Shown here: piece after piece, positions 6,542 to 14,344 of the stretch
Layout: each line of letters opens with the position of its first letter
Numbering within the stretch: the first letter of the stretch is position 1
Source: Microvirga puerhi
Lineage (GTDB): Bacteria > Pseudomonadota > Alphaproteobacteria > Rhizobiales > Beijerinckiaceae
Assembly: GCF_020089865.1 (NCBI RefSeq)
Contig: NZ_JAIRBM010000020.1
Coordinates: 1 to 64,000, forward strand
Length of the DNA stretch: 64,000 nt
Reading direction: 5' to 3'
Translations under genes and position numbers: made by a program
Notes under the pieces: model-generated
The model's input: only the letters and a program-made list of their open reading frames with translations
Told to the model about the DNA's origin: nothing
Database searches by the model: none

Positions 6542-8361
6542 TGCAGACAGAACTCGTCGACAGCGACATTGCCAGGACAGCTGCAGCGCTTGCACGCCTG
6601 GAAGGGCGCCGCGATGCGCTGAAGATTCGTTTGGACGAGCTGACGCGCGACATCGAATTGGCCAAGGGACGCCTTGCAGTCAAGGACGAGGTCGAAGCCT
6701 TCATCGACGCCGTTCACGGCAGCGCCAGCCGGCGCAATCTCGCGGCCTTCGAAACGCTCCTGACTGCACTCGTGCAAGAAGTCCTTCCCGGCGAAAAGCC
6801 GGTTGCCCTCGACCTGTCCACGGAGCGTGGCCTTGCGGCGCTCGATATTTGCGTGCGGCGTCCCGATGGGACCTTGGAAGACGTGCTGGAGGACAACGGC
6901 GGGGCGCTTACCAACGTGATCGGCATGGCCCTGCGGCTGATTGCCGTGGTGAAGGCGGACGTCGCCCGCTTCCTGGCTCTCGACGAGGCCGATTGCTGGA
7001 TCGCCCCTGAGCGCGTTGCCTCCTTCTATCGCGTGCTCGAAGACGGTGCGGCGAGGCTCGGCGTGCAGTGCTTGGCGGTATCCCACCACGATTTGTCGCA
7101 ATTCTCCGGTCAGTTCCATATCGCCCGCGTCGTCGGCGAGCCTCGTACCGGTGTGACGATCGAGTCCGTCGAGTGCAGCGCTGCATGGAATGATGCCGCG
7201 CCCGGCCTGCGCTTCATCCGGCTCGTCAACGTGCAGGCCTATGAAGATGCGACGTTGCCCTTGAGCCCCGGTGTCAATGCCCTGATCGGGCCGAATAATC
7301 GCGGCAAGTCCACGTTCATCCGGGCTCTCCGCGCCATGTTCTACGGCGAGGCGCGCGACAGCCTCGTGCGCGCCGGCGCGAAATCTGCGAAAATCGAGAT
7401 TGGAGTGGCGGGCGGGCGTATCCTTCGCTTCATACGCCAGCCGCGCCGCACACCGGTCAATATCTGGTCGCTGCATGAGTCCGATGGGCGCGTGGTAGAG
7501 ACGCCGTCCATGCGCTACGAGACCGGCGGTCGCACGGTTCCGGACTGGGTCGGCGAGCTGTTCCGCATCACCAAGGTCGAAGACCTCGACGTTCACATCG
7601 CGCATCAGAAATTCCCGGTTTTTCTTCTGGGTGAACCTGCATCTCGGCGTTCGGCCGTCCTGTCGATCGGACAGGAGGCAAGCTATATCCGCGACATGCT
7701 CATCATTCACCGCGAACGCTGCGCTCGCGACAATGCACTCGTGCGCAATGGTGAACGTGAACTCGCGAACCTCCGGACCGAGTTGGAAAGCTTTGAAGTG
7801 CTCGGCAGTTTGAGAGAGATTCTCGCGGATGCGCAGGATCGTGCATCCGCGATTAAGACGGCTGAGAAGCGCCTCCAATCGCAAAGCCAGACCATGGAAC
7901 GGTTGCGGGCGATGACGCGTCAGGTGCGTCAGGCACGTGCACGTGCCGAGGCGACGGCGGCGCTGCCAGAGCCTCAGAGCTTTCTGAAACTCTCCACCGC
8001 CATGCAGCATATCCAGGAGCGCGAGCGCATTGGACGCGCCACTCTGGATGTTGCCGGACGCCTTCATCGCGCCAAATCGCGCTTGGCTTGCTTGCAGGTG
8101 TTGCCTGACGGGCCGCCAGCTCTTGAAAATCTGCAATCGGCGCAAGAGGTCCGGAAGCGCCTCACCCTCCTTCGGGGCGCGTCTGCGCAGGCACGGGAGA
8201 AGCTGGTGCGGATTGATGCTGAGGCCAGCGCACTTCGTGCTGCGATGGCCGACTTGGTCGAGGAAAGCGGCGGACTCTGTCCGACCTGCGGTTCGCCCGT
8301 CAGTATCGACACATTGCTCGACCATTCATCTCATTCCACCGTGGAGCCACTGAACGCATGA
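6541..8361 (+). CDS. circularly permuted SbcC/Rad50-like ATPase with C-terminal zinc-hook motif
   Basis: A 606-residue SMC-type ATPase of a break-processing nuclease, with the domains in permuted order. Residues 1-60 are coiled coil. The C-lobe comes next: signature-like NGGALTNVIGMALRLIAV at 119-136, Walker B FLALDEAD at 144-151 (Asp148, Glu149) and H-loop LAVSHHD at 178-184. The N-lobe follows: strand FIRLVNVQAYED, Walker A GPNNRGKST at 250-258 with Lys256, and the segment HQKFPVFLLGEP near 355-366. A long coil spans about 385-577, ending at a hook CPTC (Cys580, Cys583). In normal SbcC/Rad50 the order is N-lobe, coil, CxxC hook, coil, C-lobe, so the chain appears to have been cut at the hook and the ATPase halves joined. 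All catalytic motifs are intact. It overlaps the coil gene by one base and the SbcD-like gene by four. Expected to act on DNA ends in the cytoplasm. Confidence 0.85.
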   Translation: MQTELVDSDIARTAAALARLEGRRDALKIRLDELTRDIELAKGRLAVKDEVEAFIDAVHGSASRRNLAAFETLLTALVQEVLPGEKPVALDLSTERGLAALDICVRRPDGTLEDVLEDNGGALTNVIGMALRLIAVVKADVARFLALDEADCWIAPERVASFYRVLEDGAARLGVQCLAVSHHDLSQFSGQFHIARVVGEPRTGVTIESVECSAAWNDAAPGLRFIRLVNVQAYEDATLPLSPGVNALIGPNNRGKSTFIRALRAMFYGEARDSLVRAGAKSAKIEIGVAGGRILRFIRQPRRTPVNIWSLHESDGRVVETPSMRYETGGRTVPDWVGELFRITKVEDLDVHIAHQKFPVFLLGEPASRRSAVLSIGQEASYIRDMLIIHRERCARDNALVRNGERELANLRTELESFEVLGSLREILADAQDRASAIKTAEKRLQSQSQTMERLRAMTRQVRQARARAEATAALPEPQSFLKLSTAMQHIQERERIGRATLDVAGRLHRAKSRLACLQVLPDGPPALENLQSAQEVRKRLTLLRGASAQAREKLVRIDAEASALRAAMADLVEESGGLCPTCGSPVSIDTLLDHSSHSTVEPLNA

Positions 8362-9356
8362 TCCTTTTCGGTGATCGCCTCGATACGCAAACCTGCAGCG
8401 GGCTCCTCGTCATCGGAGATCCGCATGTGGGTTCACGCCGTCCGGGACGGCGCAAGGATGCGCTCTGGCCGCAACCGGTTCTCTCCAAGCTCGAGCATTG
8501 CGTTTCTCTTGCCAATGCTCGCGATCTCGCAGTCGTCATCCTCGGCGATCTGTTCGATCGTCCCGTGGAGCCCGATGAAGCGCTGAAGAACCAGCTGATC
8601 CGTGTCTTGAAGGGATTCAAACACCGTCCCGTCGTCAATGTCGGCAATCACGATATCCAGCATATGACCCTGACGGACAGCGATACGCTGGCGCTCCTCG
8701 GTTTGTGTGATGTCGTGGATGTCGTAGCGACATCGGTACCTGTCGCGTCGTATCGGATCGGGGACCGTAAGATTGGCGTCGGCATGACGCCGTTCGGTCA
8801 GGCGATTCCAACGGACATTCGCGGCTCCTTCACGGATGTGGACTGGCAGGCTTGGTTCACGCACCACGACATCGCCTTCGACGGCGGCTATCCAGGTGCG
8901 GTCCCACCTTTCGCCATTGAGGCCTGCGACCTTCTCGTCAATGGTCACATTCACAAGACCCAGAAGGGCGTGACGGCGGGGCGCACGCGCTGGCTTAATC
9001 CCGGCAACATCACACGTCAGTCGGTCGATCTTGTCGACCACGTTCCACGCGCCTGGATTCTGGACGCCAGCGGCGAACTTGTCCCCGAGGCGCTGCCGTT
9101 CGAAACGGATGTCTTCGATCTGACCGGACGCTTGGTCGATGCGGCCGAGGAGGCGGCCGTCGCGCAGGCCGTGGAGAGCGCCTTCGTCACACTCCTACAG
9201 GCGGAGTCGCCGACCGAATTGCGGCGCAGTGGCGACGGCTCGATTCTGCGCGACGAGATTGAGGCACACTTTCAATCGAACGAGACCTCGGATGTGGTGC
9301 GCGCCATCGTGCGTTCGCTTCTCGGCGAGGCCGTAGAGCGCCACGCCCGCTCCTGA
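8358..9356 (+). CDS. SbcD/Mre11-like metallophosphoesterase
   Basis: The nuclease partner of the preceding ATPase, 332 residues. All phosphoesterase motifs are present: GDPHVG (Asp21, His23), GDLFD (Asp64), VGNHD (Asn97, His98), FTHHD (His169/170) and NGHIHK (His197, His199), so two metal ions should be bound. The C-terminal 120 residues are helical and could be the ATPase-contacting segment that Mre11/SbcD proteins use (inference). The ATG overlaps the ATPase stop as ATGA, which indicates coupled translation and a stoichiometric complex. It is somewhat shorter than E. coli SbcD (about 400 residues). The next gene converges with only four bases between the stops. Confidence 0.9.
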   Translation: MILFGDRLDTQTCSGLLVIGDPHVGSRRPGRRKDALWPQPVLSKLEHCVSLANARDLAVVILGDLFDRPVEPDEALKNQLIRVLKGFKHRPVVNVGNHDIQHMTLTDSDTLALLGLCDVVDVVATSVPVASYRIGDRKIGVGMTPFGQAIPTDIRGSFTDVDWQAWFTHHDIAFDGGYPGAVPPFAIEACDLLVNGHIHKTQKGVTAGRTRWLNPGNITRQSVDLVDHVPRAWILDASGELVPEALPFETDVFDLTGRLVDAAEEAAVAQAVESAFVTLLQAESPTELRRSGDGSILRDEIEAHFQSNETSDVVRAIVRSLLGEAVERHARS

Positions 9357-9360
9357 TCGT

Positions 9361-10008
9361 TTAGAACGCGAAAGGATCGGAATAGGGGAGGCGTCGTCGC
9401 CGTACAGGTGTCTCGGGAAGGATTGGGCGGCTGATATCGACGGCGACCAATCCCTCGCAGGCGAGGGCCAGGACGGCTGCGACGCCATCGGCGGCGTTCA
9501 TCGCAGCGCTCGCGCAGTCTACGAGCCGCATCGTTCCGCATTCGTCGAGCTGATGCAGGATCCGCACGCGATCTCCCGCCGTCACGGGCGTGCGACGGCA
9601 CGCCGTGATTAGGCGTACCGTCGCGAGGCGGGGCTCGGCGCGCAGGCTCGCTGCCGTCTCGAAGGTGAATGGCCGACCGTCATTAGCCACCGATCCGTGA
9701 ATGGCGGCAGCGCGCAGAGGATGGCTCAGCAGATCCTCGTCGGTGACGATGTCCACGAGGAATGCCGTACCGTCGCGGACGATTTCAAAATCCGCCACGT
9801 GCTCAACAGTCATATCCCCCAGATCGAACACGGCGACCGAAGCTGGCGCCCGCAATGTCTCGATCTCCGCATCGAGTTCGCAGATGGCGAGAAAGTCCGC
9901 GATCAAGGAGGGCCGTGTCACAGGCACAGCCGAGCTCTTGCGCGCACGTCGGGGGCCTGAGCGAGGCGCGTGCCGCGAAGAGAGGTCGAGAAGGGCTTGT
10001 GCTGACAT
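9361..10008 (-). CDS. TnsA-like nuclease-fold protein, possibly inactive, SOS-regulated
   Basis: A 215-residue protein resembling TnsA-type restriction-endonuclease-fold proteins: a helical start with Glu/Asp (ICELDAEIETL, 42-52), then VEHVADFEIVRDG (68-80) and FLVDIVTDED (83-92), followed by helices, CRRTPV, and a winged-helix-like tail (about 148-200). In active PD-(D/E)xK enzymes the second acidic residue is followed by x-Lys; here it is Asp86-Ile-Val88, so the catalytic Lys is missing and the protein may be a DNA-binding relic or co-factor. Family placement is my reading of the pattern, not a database result. Start ATG 10008 has GGAGGAG just upstream; a longer frame to 10122 would translate through the LexA box at 10075 and is rejected. 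Confidence 0.5.
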   Translation of the reverse strand: MSAQALLDLSSRHAPRSGPRRARKSSAVPVTRPSLIADFLAICELDAEIETLRAPASVAVFDLGDMTVEHVADFEIVRDGTAFLVDIVTDEDLLSHPLRAAAIHGSVANDGRPFTFETAASLRAEPRLATVRLITACRRTPVTAGDRVRILHQLDECGTMRLVDCASAAMNAADGVAAVLALACEGLVAVDISRPILPETPVRRRRLPYSDPFAF

Positions 10009-10074
10009 CGCTCCTCCGGAAAATCGGCCGCACAGGTTAAGAAATTGATCCTGCGCTCCATAGAAATGGTCGTA

Positions 10075-10089
10075 GAACAAATATAGAAC
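10075..10089 (-). promoter_or_regulatory. LexA (SOS) box of the TnsA-like gene
   Basis: Reads GAACAAATATAGAAC on the plus strand, a perfect GAAC-N7-GAAC site, 67 bases upstream of the minus-strand start at 10008. Confidence 0.87.
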
Positions 10090-10270
10090 GTAAGGTATGC
10101 CGTCAATTCTTAGCAGGCTCACCGATCGGTAGGGCTAAGCAGGCCGACTGCCGGATGTGAAACATAACTTGAGGCAAAACGACGCGATGGCTGAAGTTGC
10201 CGTAAAATAAGGGGTTTTAACCTTGGCAATACTGCTCCGAAACTGGACCTGAAAGACCTGATTTGCTATA

Positions 10271-10285
10271 GAACAAACATAGAAC
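10271..10285 (+). promoter_or_regulatory. LexA (SOS) box of the annealing-like gene
   Basis: Reads GAACAAACATAGAAC on the plus strand, a perfect GAAC-N7-GAAC site, 74 bases upstream of the start at 10359. It differs from the box at 10075 in one base. Confidence 0.88.
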
Positions 10286-10358
10286 GAGCTGCTTCTCAAT
10301 GGGGCGCTCACCGGCCCGCGAGTGCTTCGCGGCCTCCTCTTCAAGGATGAGGGTCGAG

Positions 10359-11009
10359 ATGAATACCACTGATAAGAAGATCGCTGAGGTCCTGGCCAAG
10401 TTCGGCGAGCCGATGGCCGGCAACGTCTGGCGGGTCCAAGGCACGGCCGTGATCTATCACAAGGCGCTCGAGCGCATCGCGGCGCAGGCCAAGATCCAGT
10501 TCGAACCGCCGATGATCGTCCGCGCCGAGCGCGACGAGGCCGTTATTCTGGTGACCGGGCGCATGGGAGAACGGCTGGAATGGTCCATCGGCGAAGCGCT
10601 GGTCGGCACGAACTACCGTGTCTCGGGCAAGCAGGCGGCATACGTCTATGCGATGGCCGAGAAGCGTGCGAAGGACCGCGTGATCCTGAAGCTCATCGAG
10701 CTTCATGGGCTTGTCTATTCCGAGGAGGAAGCAGACGAGTTCCGCAATAGCCGTCCGGTCCATGCGGAGGCGCAGATCGAACCCGAGAAGACTGCCGTCG
10801 AGATCGTCGCCCCCGACGCCAATGTGGAGGCAGATCTGAAGCAGAAGATCAGCAAGGCGAAGACCATCAACGCCGTGACGGATCTCATGCTTCACGCGGA
10901 AACGCAGCGTGTCCTGAACGATCTGCCGGAAGGAATCCGCGACGAGATCCGGGATTTCGCGAAGGCTCGTCTCGTGGAACTCGGCTGGCCGTCCAAGAAG
11001 GCAGCGTGA
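10359..11009 (+). CDS. candidate single-strand annealing-type recombination protein, SOS-regulated
   Basis: A 216-residue protein. The conserved-looking core is residues 20-125: GNVWRVQGTAVIYHKALERI, then GRMGERLEWSIGEALVGTNY and YVYAMAEKRAKDRVILKLIE, ending YSEEEADEF. I have seen this AMAEKRAKDR / SEEEADEF pattern in phage and bacterial proteins placed with recombination genes, and its general plan recalls ERF/Rad52-type single-strand annealing proteins, but I cannot confirm a family. The C-terminal 80 residues are helical and charged. Start ATG 10359 follows GAGGG by about six bases; ATG 10347 is an alternative and the frame to 10299 is not needed. The LexA box 74 bases upstream and the neighbouring nuclease and SSB genes support a DNA-repair role. 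Confidence 0.5.
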   Translation: MNTTDKKIAEVLAKFGEPMAGNVWRVQGTAVIYHKALERIAAQAKIQFEPPMIVRAERDEAVILVTGRMGERLEWSIGEALVGTNYRVSGKQAAYVYAMAEKRAKDRVILKLIELHGLVYSEEEADEFRNSRPVHAEAQIEPEKTAVEIVAPDANVEADLKQKISKAKTINAVTDLMLHAETQRVLNDLPEGIRDEIRDFAKARLVELGWPSKKAA

Positions 11010-11020
11010 TCTGTTGTAAT

Positions 11021-11064
11021 TCTCATCGAGAAGGGGGCGAGCGATCGTCCCCTTCTCGATGAGA
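11021..11064. terminator. long perfect hairpin, possible terminator
   Basis: A perfect 16-bp inverted repeat with arms at 11021-11036 and 11049-11064 and a 12-base loop, beginning 12 bases after the stop of the annealing-like gene. There is no T-run on either side, so it is either a Rho-independent terminator of poor quality or a stable 3'-end structure. Confidence 0.5.
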
Positions 11065-11112
11065 GAATCCGCCTCTATCATAGGGATGACAGCATATGAG
11101 GATGGACGCGGT

Positions 11113-11286
11113 ATGAGTCTCGGCTCCGAGATTTCCCAAACCGGCAGGCAGGATCGATGGGTCGGCCGTGGCCTTATCGTGGGAGCTACGCTGTGCCTGA
11201 TCGGTGCCGGCGGTTTGCTGTGGTGGCGTCAAGGCGCCGCCGTGTTCAGCGACGTCGTGTCCGCAGCCCTCGCATGGTGTTTCTGA
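11113..11286 (+). CDS. small single-pass membrane protein
   Basis: A 57-residue protein with one clear transmembrane helix (GLIVGATLCLIGAGGLLWW, residues 19-37) and a short hydrophobic tail ending in AALAWCF. Function unknown; proteins of this size and shape occur in related genomes by my recollection. I use the ATG at 11113, preceded by GAGGATGG about 11 bases upstream; an ATG at 11086 or the far one at 11059, inside the hairpin, are less likely. The last 58 bases overlap the 3' end of the glycosyltransferase gene on the opposite strand, which is unusual but possible for convergent genes. Confidence 0.5.
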   Translation: MSLGSEISQTGRQDRWVGRGLIVGATLCLIGAGGLLWWRQGAAVFSDVVSAALAWCF

Positions 11287-13172
11287 AGCAATCCGCTCCG
11301 TGAGGTTTTCGCCAGGCCGTGGCTGGTCTTGTTCCAGTGAAACGGCACATGCATCACCTCCCATATCGCTCGCCAGGCGGCCACGCTCACCAGCAGGTAA
11401 TAGATGGGAAGGAGTGCCGTCCACGGCAGAAGCCGCCATAGACGCCGCCGCTTGAGGGCCATCAGGGCCGGAAGGAAGATCGCCGCAAGACCCATCGCGA
11501 ACAGCGTCCCGCTCCAGGCCCGCAGGAGATTGGAGCCCGAAACGATCGTGGCCAGACCAGCCTCATCCCGCCATGTCAGCAGAAACAGTCCGGTGAAGAT
11601 GGGAAAGACCAGTGCGCTCAGTACCGTGCCATAGGTGAGGATCGCTGCCCCAAGACACTGCCACGGTCCGAGTTCCGACAGGACCGCTCGCGGCGCACGG
11701 GAATGGCTGATGCAGGTTTGCATGAAGCCTTTCATCCAGCGGGTGCGCTGGTTCATCCAGGTTCGCAGCGTCGCGGGAGCCTCCTCGAGCGTCGAGGAGG
11801 GGAGGTCGTGGACGCGATATCCCCACCGCGCCAGGCGAATGCCGAGGTCCGCATCTTCCGTTACGTTCCATGCGTCCCAGCCATGGACGCGCCGCAAGAT
11901 ATCGATGCGGAAGTGGTTGGAGGTCCCGCCGAGCGCGATCGGGCTTCCAATCTCGGCGAGACCAGGATTGAACACGTCGAAGAGGATCGCATATTCGATG
12001 GTGAAGAGGCGCGTGAGCCAAGTATCGTCAGTATTGTCGATCGTCAGCCGCGCCTGGAGGCAGGCGACGTCCGGCGGGGCGGTGGCGAAGGCCCGGGCCG
12101 CCTGCCGCAACTGACCCGGTTCGGGCACGTCCTCCGCATCGTAGATCACGACGTAGCGACCGCGGGCCAGGGGCAGGGCGATGTTCAGCGCTCGCGGCTT
12201 GGTCCTGGGATTTCCGGCGGGAGCAACGATCACCTCGATGAATCCGGGCATGGCGATGGCCGCAAGAGCCGCTGGCGTTTCCTGGTCGTCGGCCTCCAGA
12301 ACGAACTTGATGTCGAGCTTGGCCGATGGATAATCGAGCCGTGACAAGGCCGTGACGAGCCGCGTCGCAATCCGTCGCTCCCGATAGAGGGGCACGATGA
12401 CCGTATAGATCGGCAGCGCGGCGTCGTCTTCGCGTCGGATCGACCGGCGCGGCTCCGGCGGGTGTCCCAGCAAAACGGTTGCCAATCGCAGGACGACGGC
12501 TGCGAAGAACAGCGGGCTCAACCCTGTGCCCAGCGCGGCGATTGTCATGGCGGGTGCCCTTACGGCACCGTAGGACAAGACGAGCGAAAGAAGCGCGAGG
12601 CCCACAATGTGGCCCGTTCCGAGACCGTCTCGGATCGACAATTCCGGACGTGCATTCGGCAGGGCGTTCGCCCCTAATTCGGCAACTCTGCGCTGCCAGA
12701 TACGCATCACCGCGTGCCGCAGCCGGGTTGGAGCCGTGACGACGAGCCCTCGTGGCGCGATATGTCGGTGCCGGAGAAACTGGGACACAGCCGGGCCCGA
12801 CGGAGCGACTACGAAGCCCTCAAAGCCTTCCAGAGGAGCAATACCGGCCAGGATGCTGTCCGGATAGCGGCTGAGACGCGACGGACGTGGCGCAGCCGTG
12901 AATGGGAGGCCGAGCTCCATTGCCAGCGCCCGGTAGAAGGTGACTTCGTCGACGATGCCGCTCTTCAGGAGATGGACGTCGACCGGAACGCCTATGGCCC
13001 GAGCGTTCGCCACCGCTTCGTGGAGAACCGTCGGCGCGATCCCGTAAGCCGCCAGGAAACCGATTTCCAGCGGCAAGACGAGGCCGTCGAGAGTTGACTG
13101 TGGGCTGGCCTCCGCTAGACCCTCGTTCGCGGGGGCGAGCGGTCTTCGCAGGTATGGCGGGACAGCTTGCAA
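11229..13172 (-). CDS. membrane family 2 glycosyltransferase
   Basis: A 647-residue processive-type GT2 enzyme of the inner membrane that would polymerise or export a beta-linked polysaccharide. The N-terminal 170 residues form a cytosolic domain resembling the MshEN/GspE N-terminal domain (VDVHLLKSGIVDEVTFYRAL). Two membrane helices follow (about 190-240), then the catalytic domain with IYTVIVPLYRE, DAEDVPEPGQL (D-x-D equivalent), TEDADLGIRLARWGY and QRTRWMKGFMQT, the last being the Q-x-x-R-W signature; four C-terminal helices end the protein. Sugar donor and product are unknown. The start is uncertain: the only open start is a TTG at 13172, ten bases from the TTG of the divergent neighbour. 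Confidence 0.85.
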   Translation of the reverse strand: MQAVPPYLRRPLAPANEGLAEASPQSTLDGLVLPLEIGFLAAYGIAPTVLHEAVANARAIGVPVDVHLLKSGIVDEVTFYRALAMELGLPFTAAPRPSRLSRYPDSILAGIAPLEGFEGFVVAPSGPAVSQFLRHRHIAPRGLVVTAPTRLRHAVMRIWQRRVAELGANALPNARPELSIRDGLGTGHIVGLALLSLVLSYGAVRAPAMTIAALGTGLSPLFFAAVVLRLATVLLGHPPEPRRSIRREDDAALPIYTVIVPLYRERRIATRLVTALSRLDYPSAKLDIKFVLEADDQETPAALAAIAMPGFIEVIVAPAGNPRTKPRALNIALPLARGRYVVIYDAEDVPEPGQLRQAARAFATAPPDVACLQARLTIDNTDDTWLTRLFTIEYAILFDVFNPGLAEIGSPIALGGTSNHFRIDILRRVHGWDAWNVTEDADLGIRLARWGYRVHDLPSSTLEEAPATLRTWMNQRTRWMKGFMQTCISHSRAPRAVLSELGPWQCLGAAILTYGTVLSALVFPIFTGLFLLTWRDEAGLATIVSGSNLLRAWSGTLFAMGLAAIFLPALMALKRRRLWRLLPWTALLPIYYLLVSVAAWRAIWEVMHVPFHWNKTSHGLAKTSRSGLLQKHHARAADTTSLNTAAP

Positions 13173-13182
13173 AAGGTGACGA

Positions 13183-14076
13183 TTGCCTCATCGATACAAT
13201 GTGACTTTATTCGTCGCGCGCGTCGTCCGTAAGATCAAGACCCTGCCGATAGGGCAGGTTCTATTGTTCTTGATCCTCGGCTCTTCCGCCTTGACTCCGG
13301 CGTGGGCTCAGGGGGTCGCCATCCCGAATTTCTGGGATCCGCGGGTCCAGCTGGAGCGACCGGACCTCACCGGCCTTCGCCCGATCAGGTTTCTGATCGA
13401 CGACGATTTCCCGCCTCTGGATTTCAGTGGCCTTGACGGCAACCCGACCGGATTCTCCGTCGAGCTGGCCCGCACCGCCTGCGAGCGCCTGGCCATCACC
13501 TGCACCATCCAAGTGCGCCGCTTCGACACGCTCCTCGATGCCTTGGCCGATCGTCAGGGAGACGTTGTTGCCGCAGCCATTCCGATCACGCCGTCCCTCC
13601 GGCAGCGCTTCGCCGTTACGGCGCCTTACTTCAAGATCCCGGCCCGTTTTGCAGTCAAGAAAGACCGCAACGAACCGCCACCAGAGGTGAAGTCCCTTGC
13701 CGGCAAGACAATCGGCGTCGTCACGGGCTCGGCACATGAGGCCTATGCCAAGGCTTTCATGCCGGGCGCCACCCTCAAAGGTTTCGGAGAAATGGCTGAG
13801 GCTCAGACAGCCCTGAAGGACGGGCAGATCGACTATCTGTTCGCCGATGGGTTGGGCCTTGCCCTATGGATCGGCGGCGAGGATTCCGCCGGATGTTGCG
13901 ACTTCGCAGGCGGTCCTTATCTCGAGAGCCGGTTCTTCGGGGAAGGCATCGGCTTTGTCGTCCGACAGGACGAGGAGAACCTGCGCCGGGCCTTCGACTA
14001 TGCTCTCCAGCAGCTCTGGAAGGAGGGAAAATATGCCGAGCTCTATCTGCGTTTCTTTCCCGTCAGTCCCTTCTAA
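13183..14076 (+). CDS. periplasmic solute-binding protein, amino-acid type (family 3)
   Basis: A 297-residue family 3 extracellular solute-binding protein. An N-terminal signal sequence (hydrophobic LLFLILGSSALT, cleavage probably after PAWA near residue 42) exports it to the periplasm. Family features are PIRFLIDDDFPPLDF at the start of lobe 1, GFSVELARTACERLAI, the ligand-contact region AAIPITPSLRQRF, and SLAGKTIGVVTGSAHEAY in lobe 2. The ligand is probably a polar amino acid or related compound. No permease or ATPase gene adjoins it, so it is an orphan. The start is a TTG with AAGGTG five bases upstream; a GTG at 13201 is possible. Confidence 0.85.
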   Translation: MPHRYNVTLFVARVVRKIKTLPIGQVLLFLILGSSALTPAWAQGVAIPNFWDPRVQLERPDLTGLRPIRFLIDDDFPPLDFSGLDGNPTGFSVELARTACERLAITCTIQVRRFDTLLDALADRQGDVVAAAIPITPSLRQRFAVTAPYFKIPARFAVKKDRNEPPPEVKSLAGKTIGVVTGSAHEAYAKAFMPGATLKGFGEMAEAQTALKDGQIDYLFADGLGLALWIGGEDSAGCCDFAGGPYLESRFFGEGIGFVVRQDEENLRRAFDYALQQLWKEGKYAELYLRFFPVSPF

Positions 14077-14277
14077 GTCGCATTGACCCCGGGCGGCAGG
14101 CTCCCTAGAGCATAATTTGCGAGGCATAGCCTGCCTTTCGACGGGCGGCTACCTTCGTTCTCCGGCCCGGGTTTCGGTTCCTTCGAAACGGAAGTCGTTC
14201 CAGAGAGCTCGGACCCAGAGTGGCCTCCACGTTTGGGATCCATTCGATGTTCACTCTTTCAAGCCGCGCATCGGGGC

Positions 14278-14303
14278 GCGGAAAACCGGGTCCACTTTTC
14301 CGC
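14278..14303. repeat. palindromic intergenic repeat
   Basis: Arms GCGGAAAA and TTTTCCGC flank a ten-base centre. This resembles the small palindromic repeats common between genes in Rhizobiales. It lies 42 bases upstream of lysK. The rest of the 268-base gap shows nothing else that I can identify. Confidence 0.55.
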
Positions 14304-14344
14304 ATGATGCGTTAGTGTGCCGCCTTTCATCAGCTTCAGGTCAC

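Larger units (their letters stand above)
10009..10358. other. 350-base divergent regulatory region
   Basis: Gap between divergent genes starting at 10008 (minus) and 10359 (plus). It holds two LexA boxes, at 10075-10089 and 10271-10285, one for each gene. The 180 bases between the boxes are AT-richer than their surroundings but show no gene, repeat or RNA structure that I can recognise. Confidence 0.7.

Noticed and set aside
6520-8325. 601-codon open frame antisense to the permuted ATPase gene
   Set aside because: It is a high-GC shadow with no recognisable domain and no ribosome-binding site; the plus-strand product carries all ATPase motifs.
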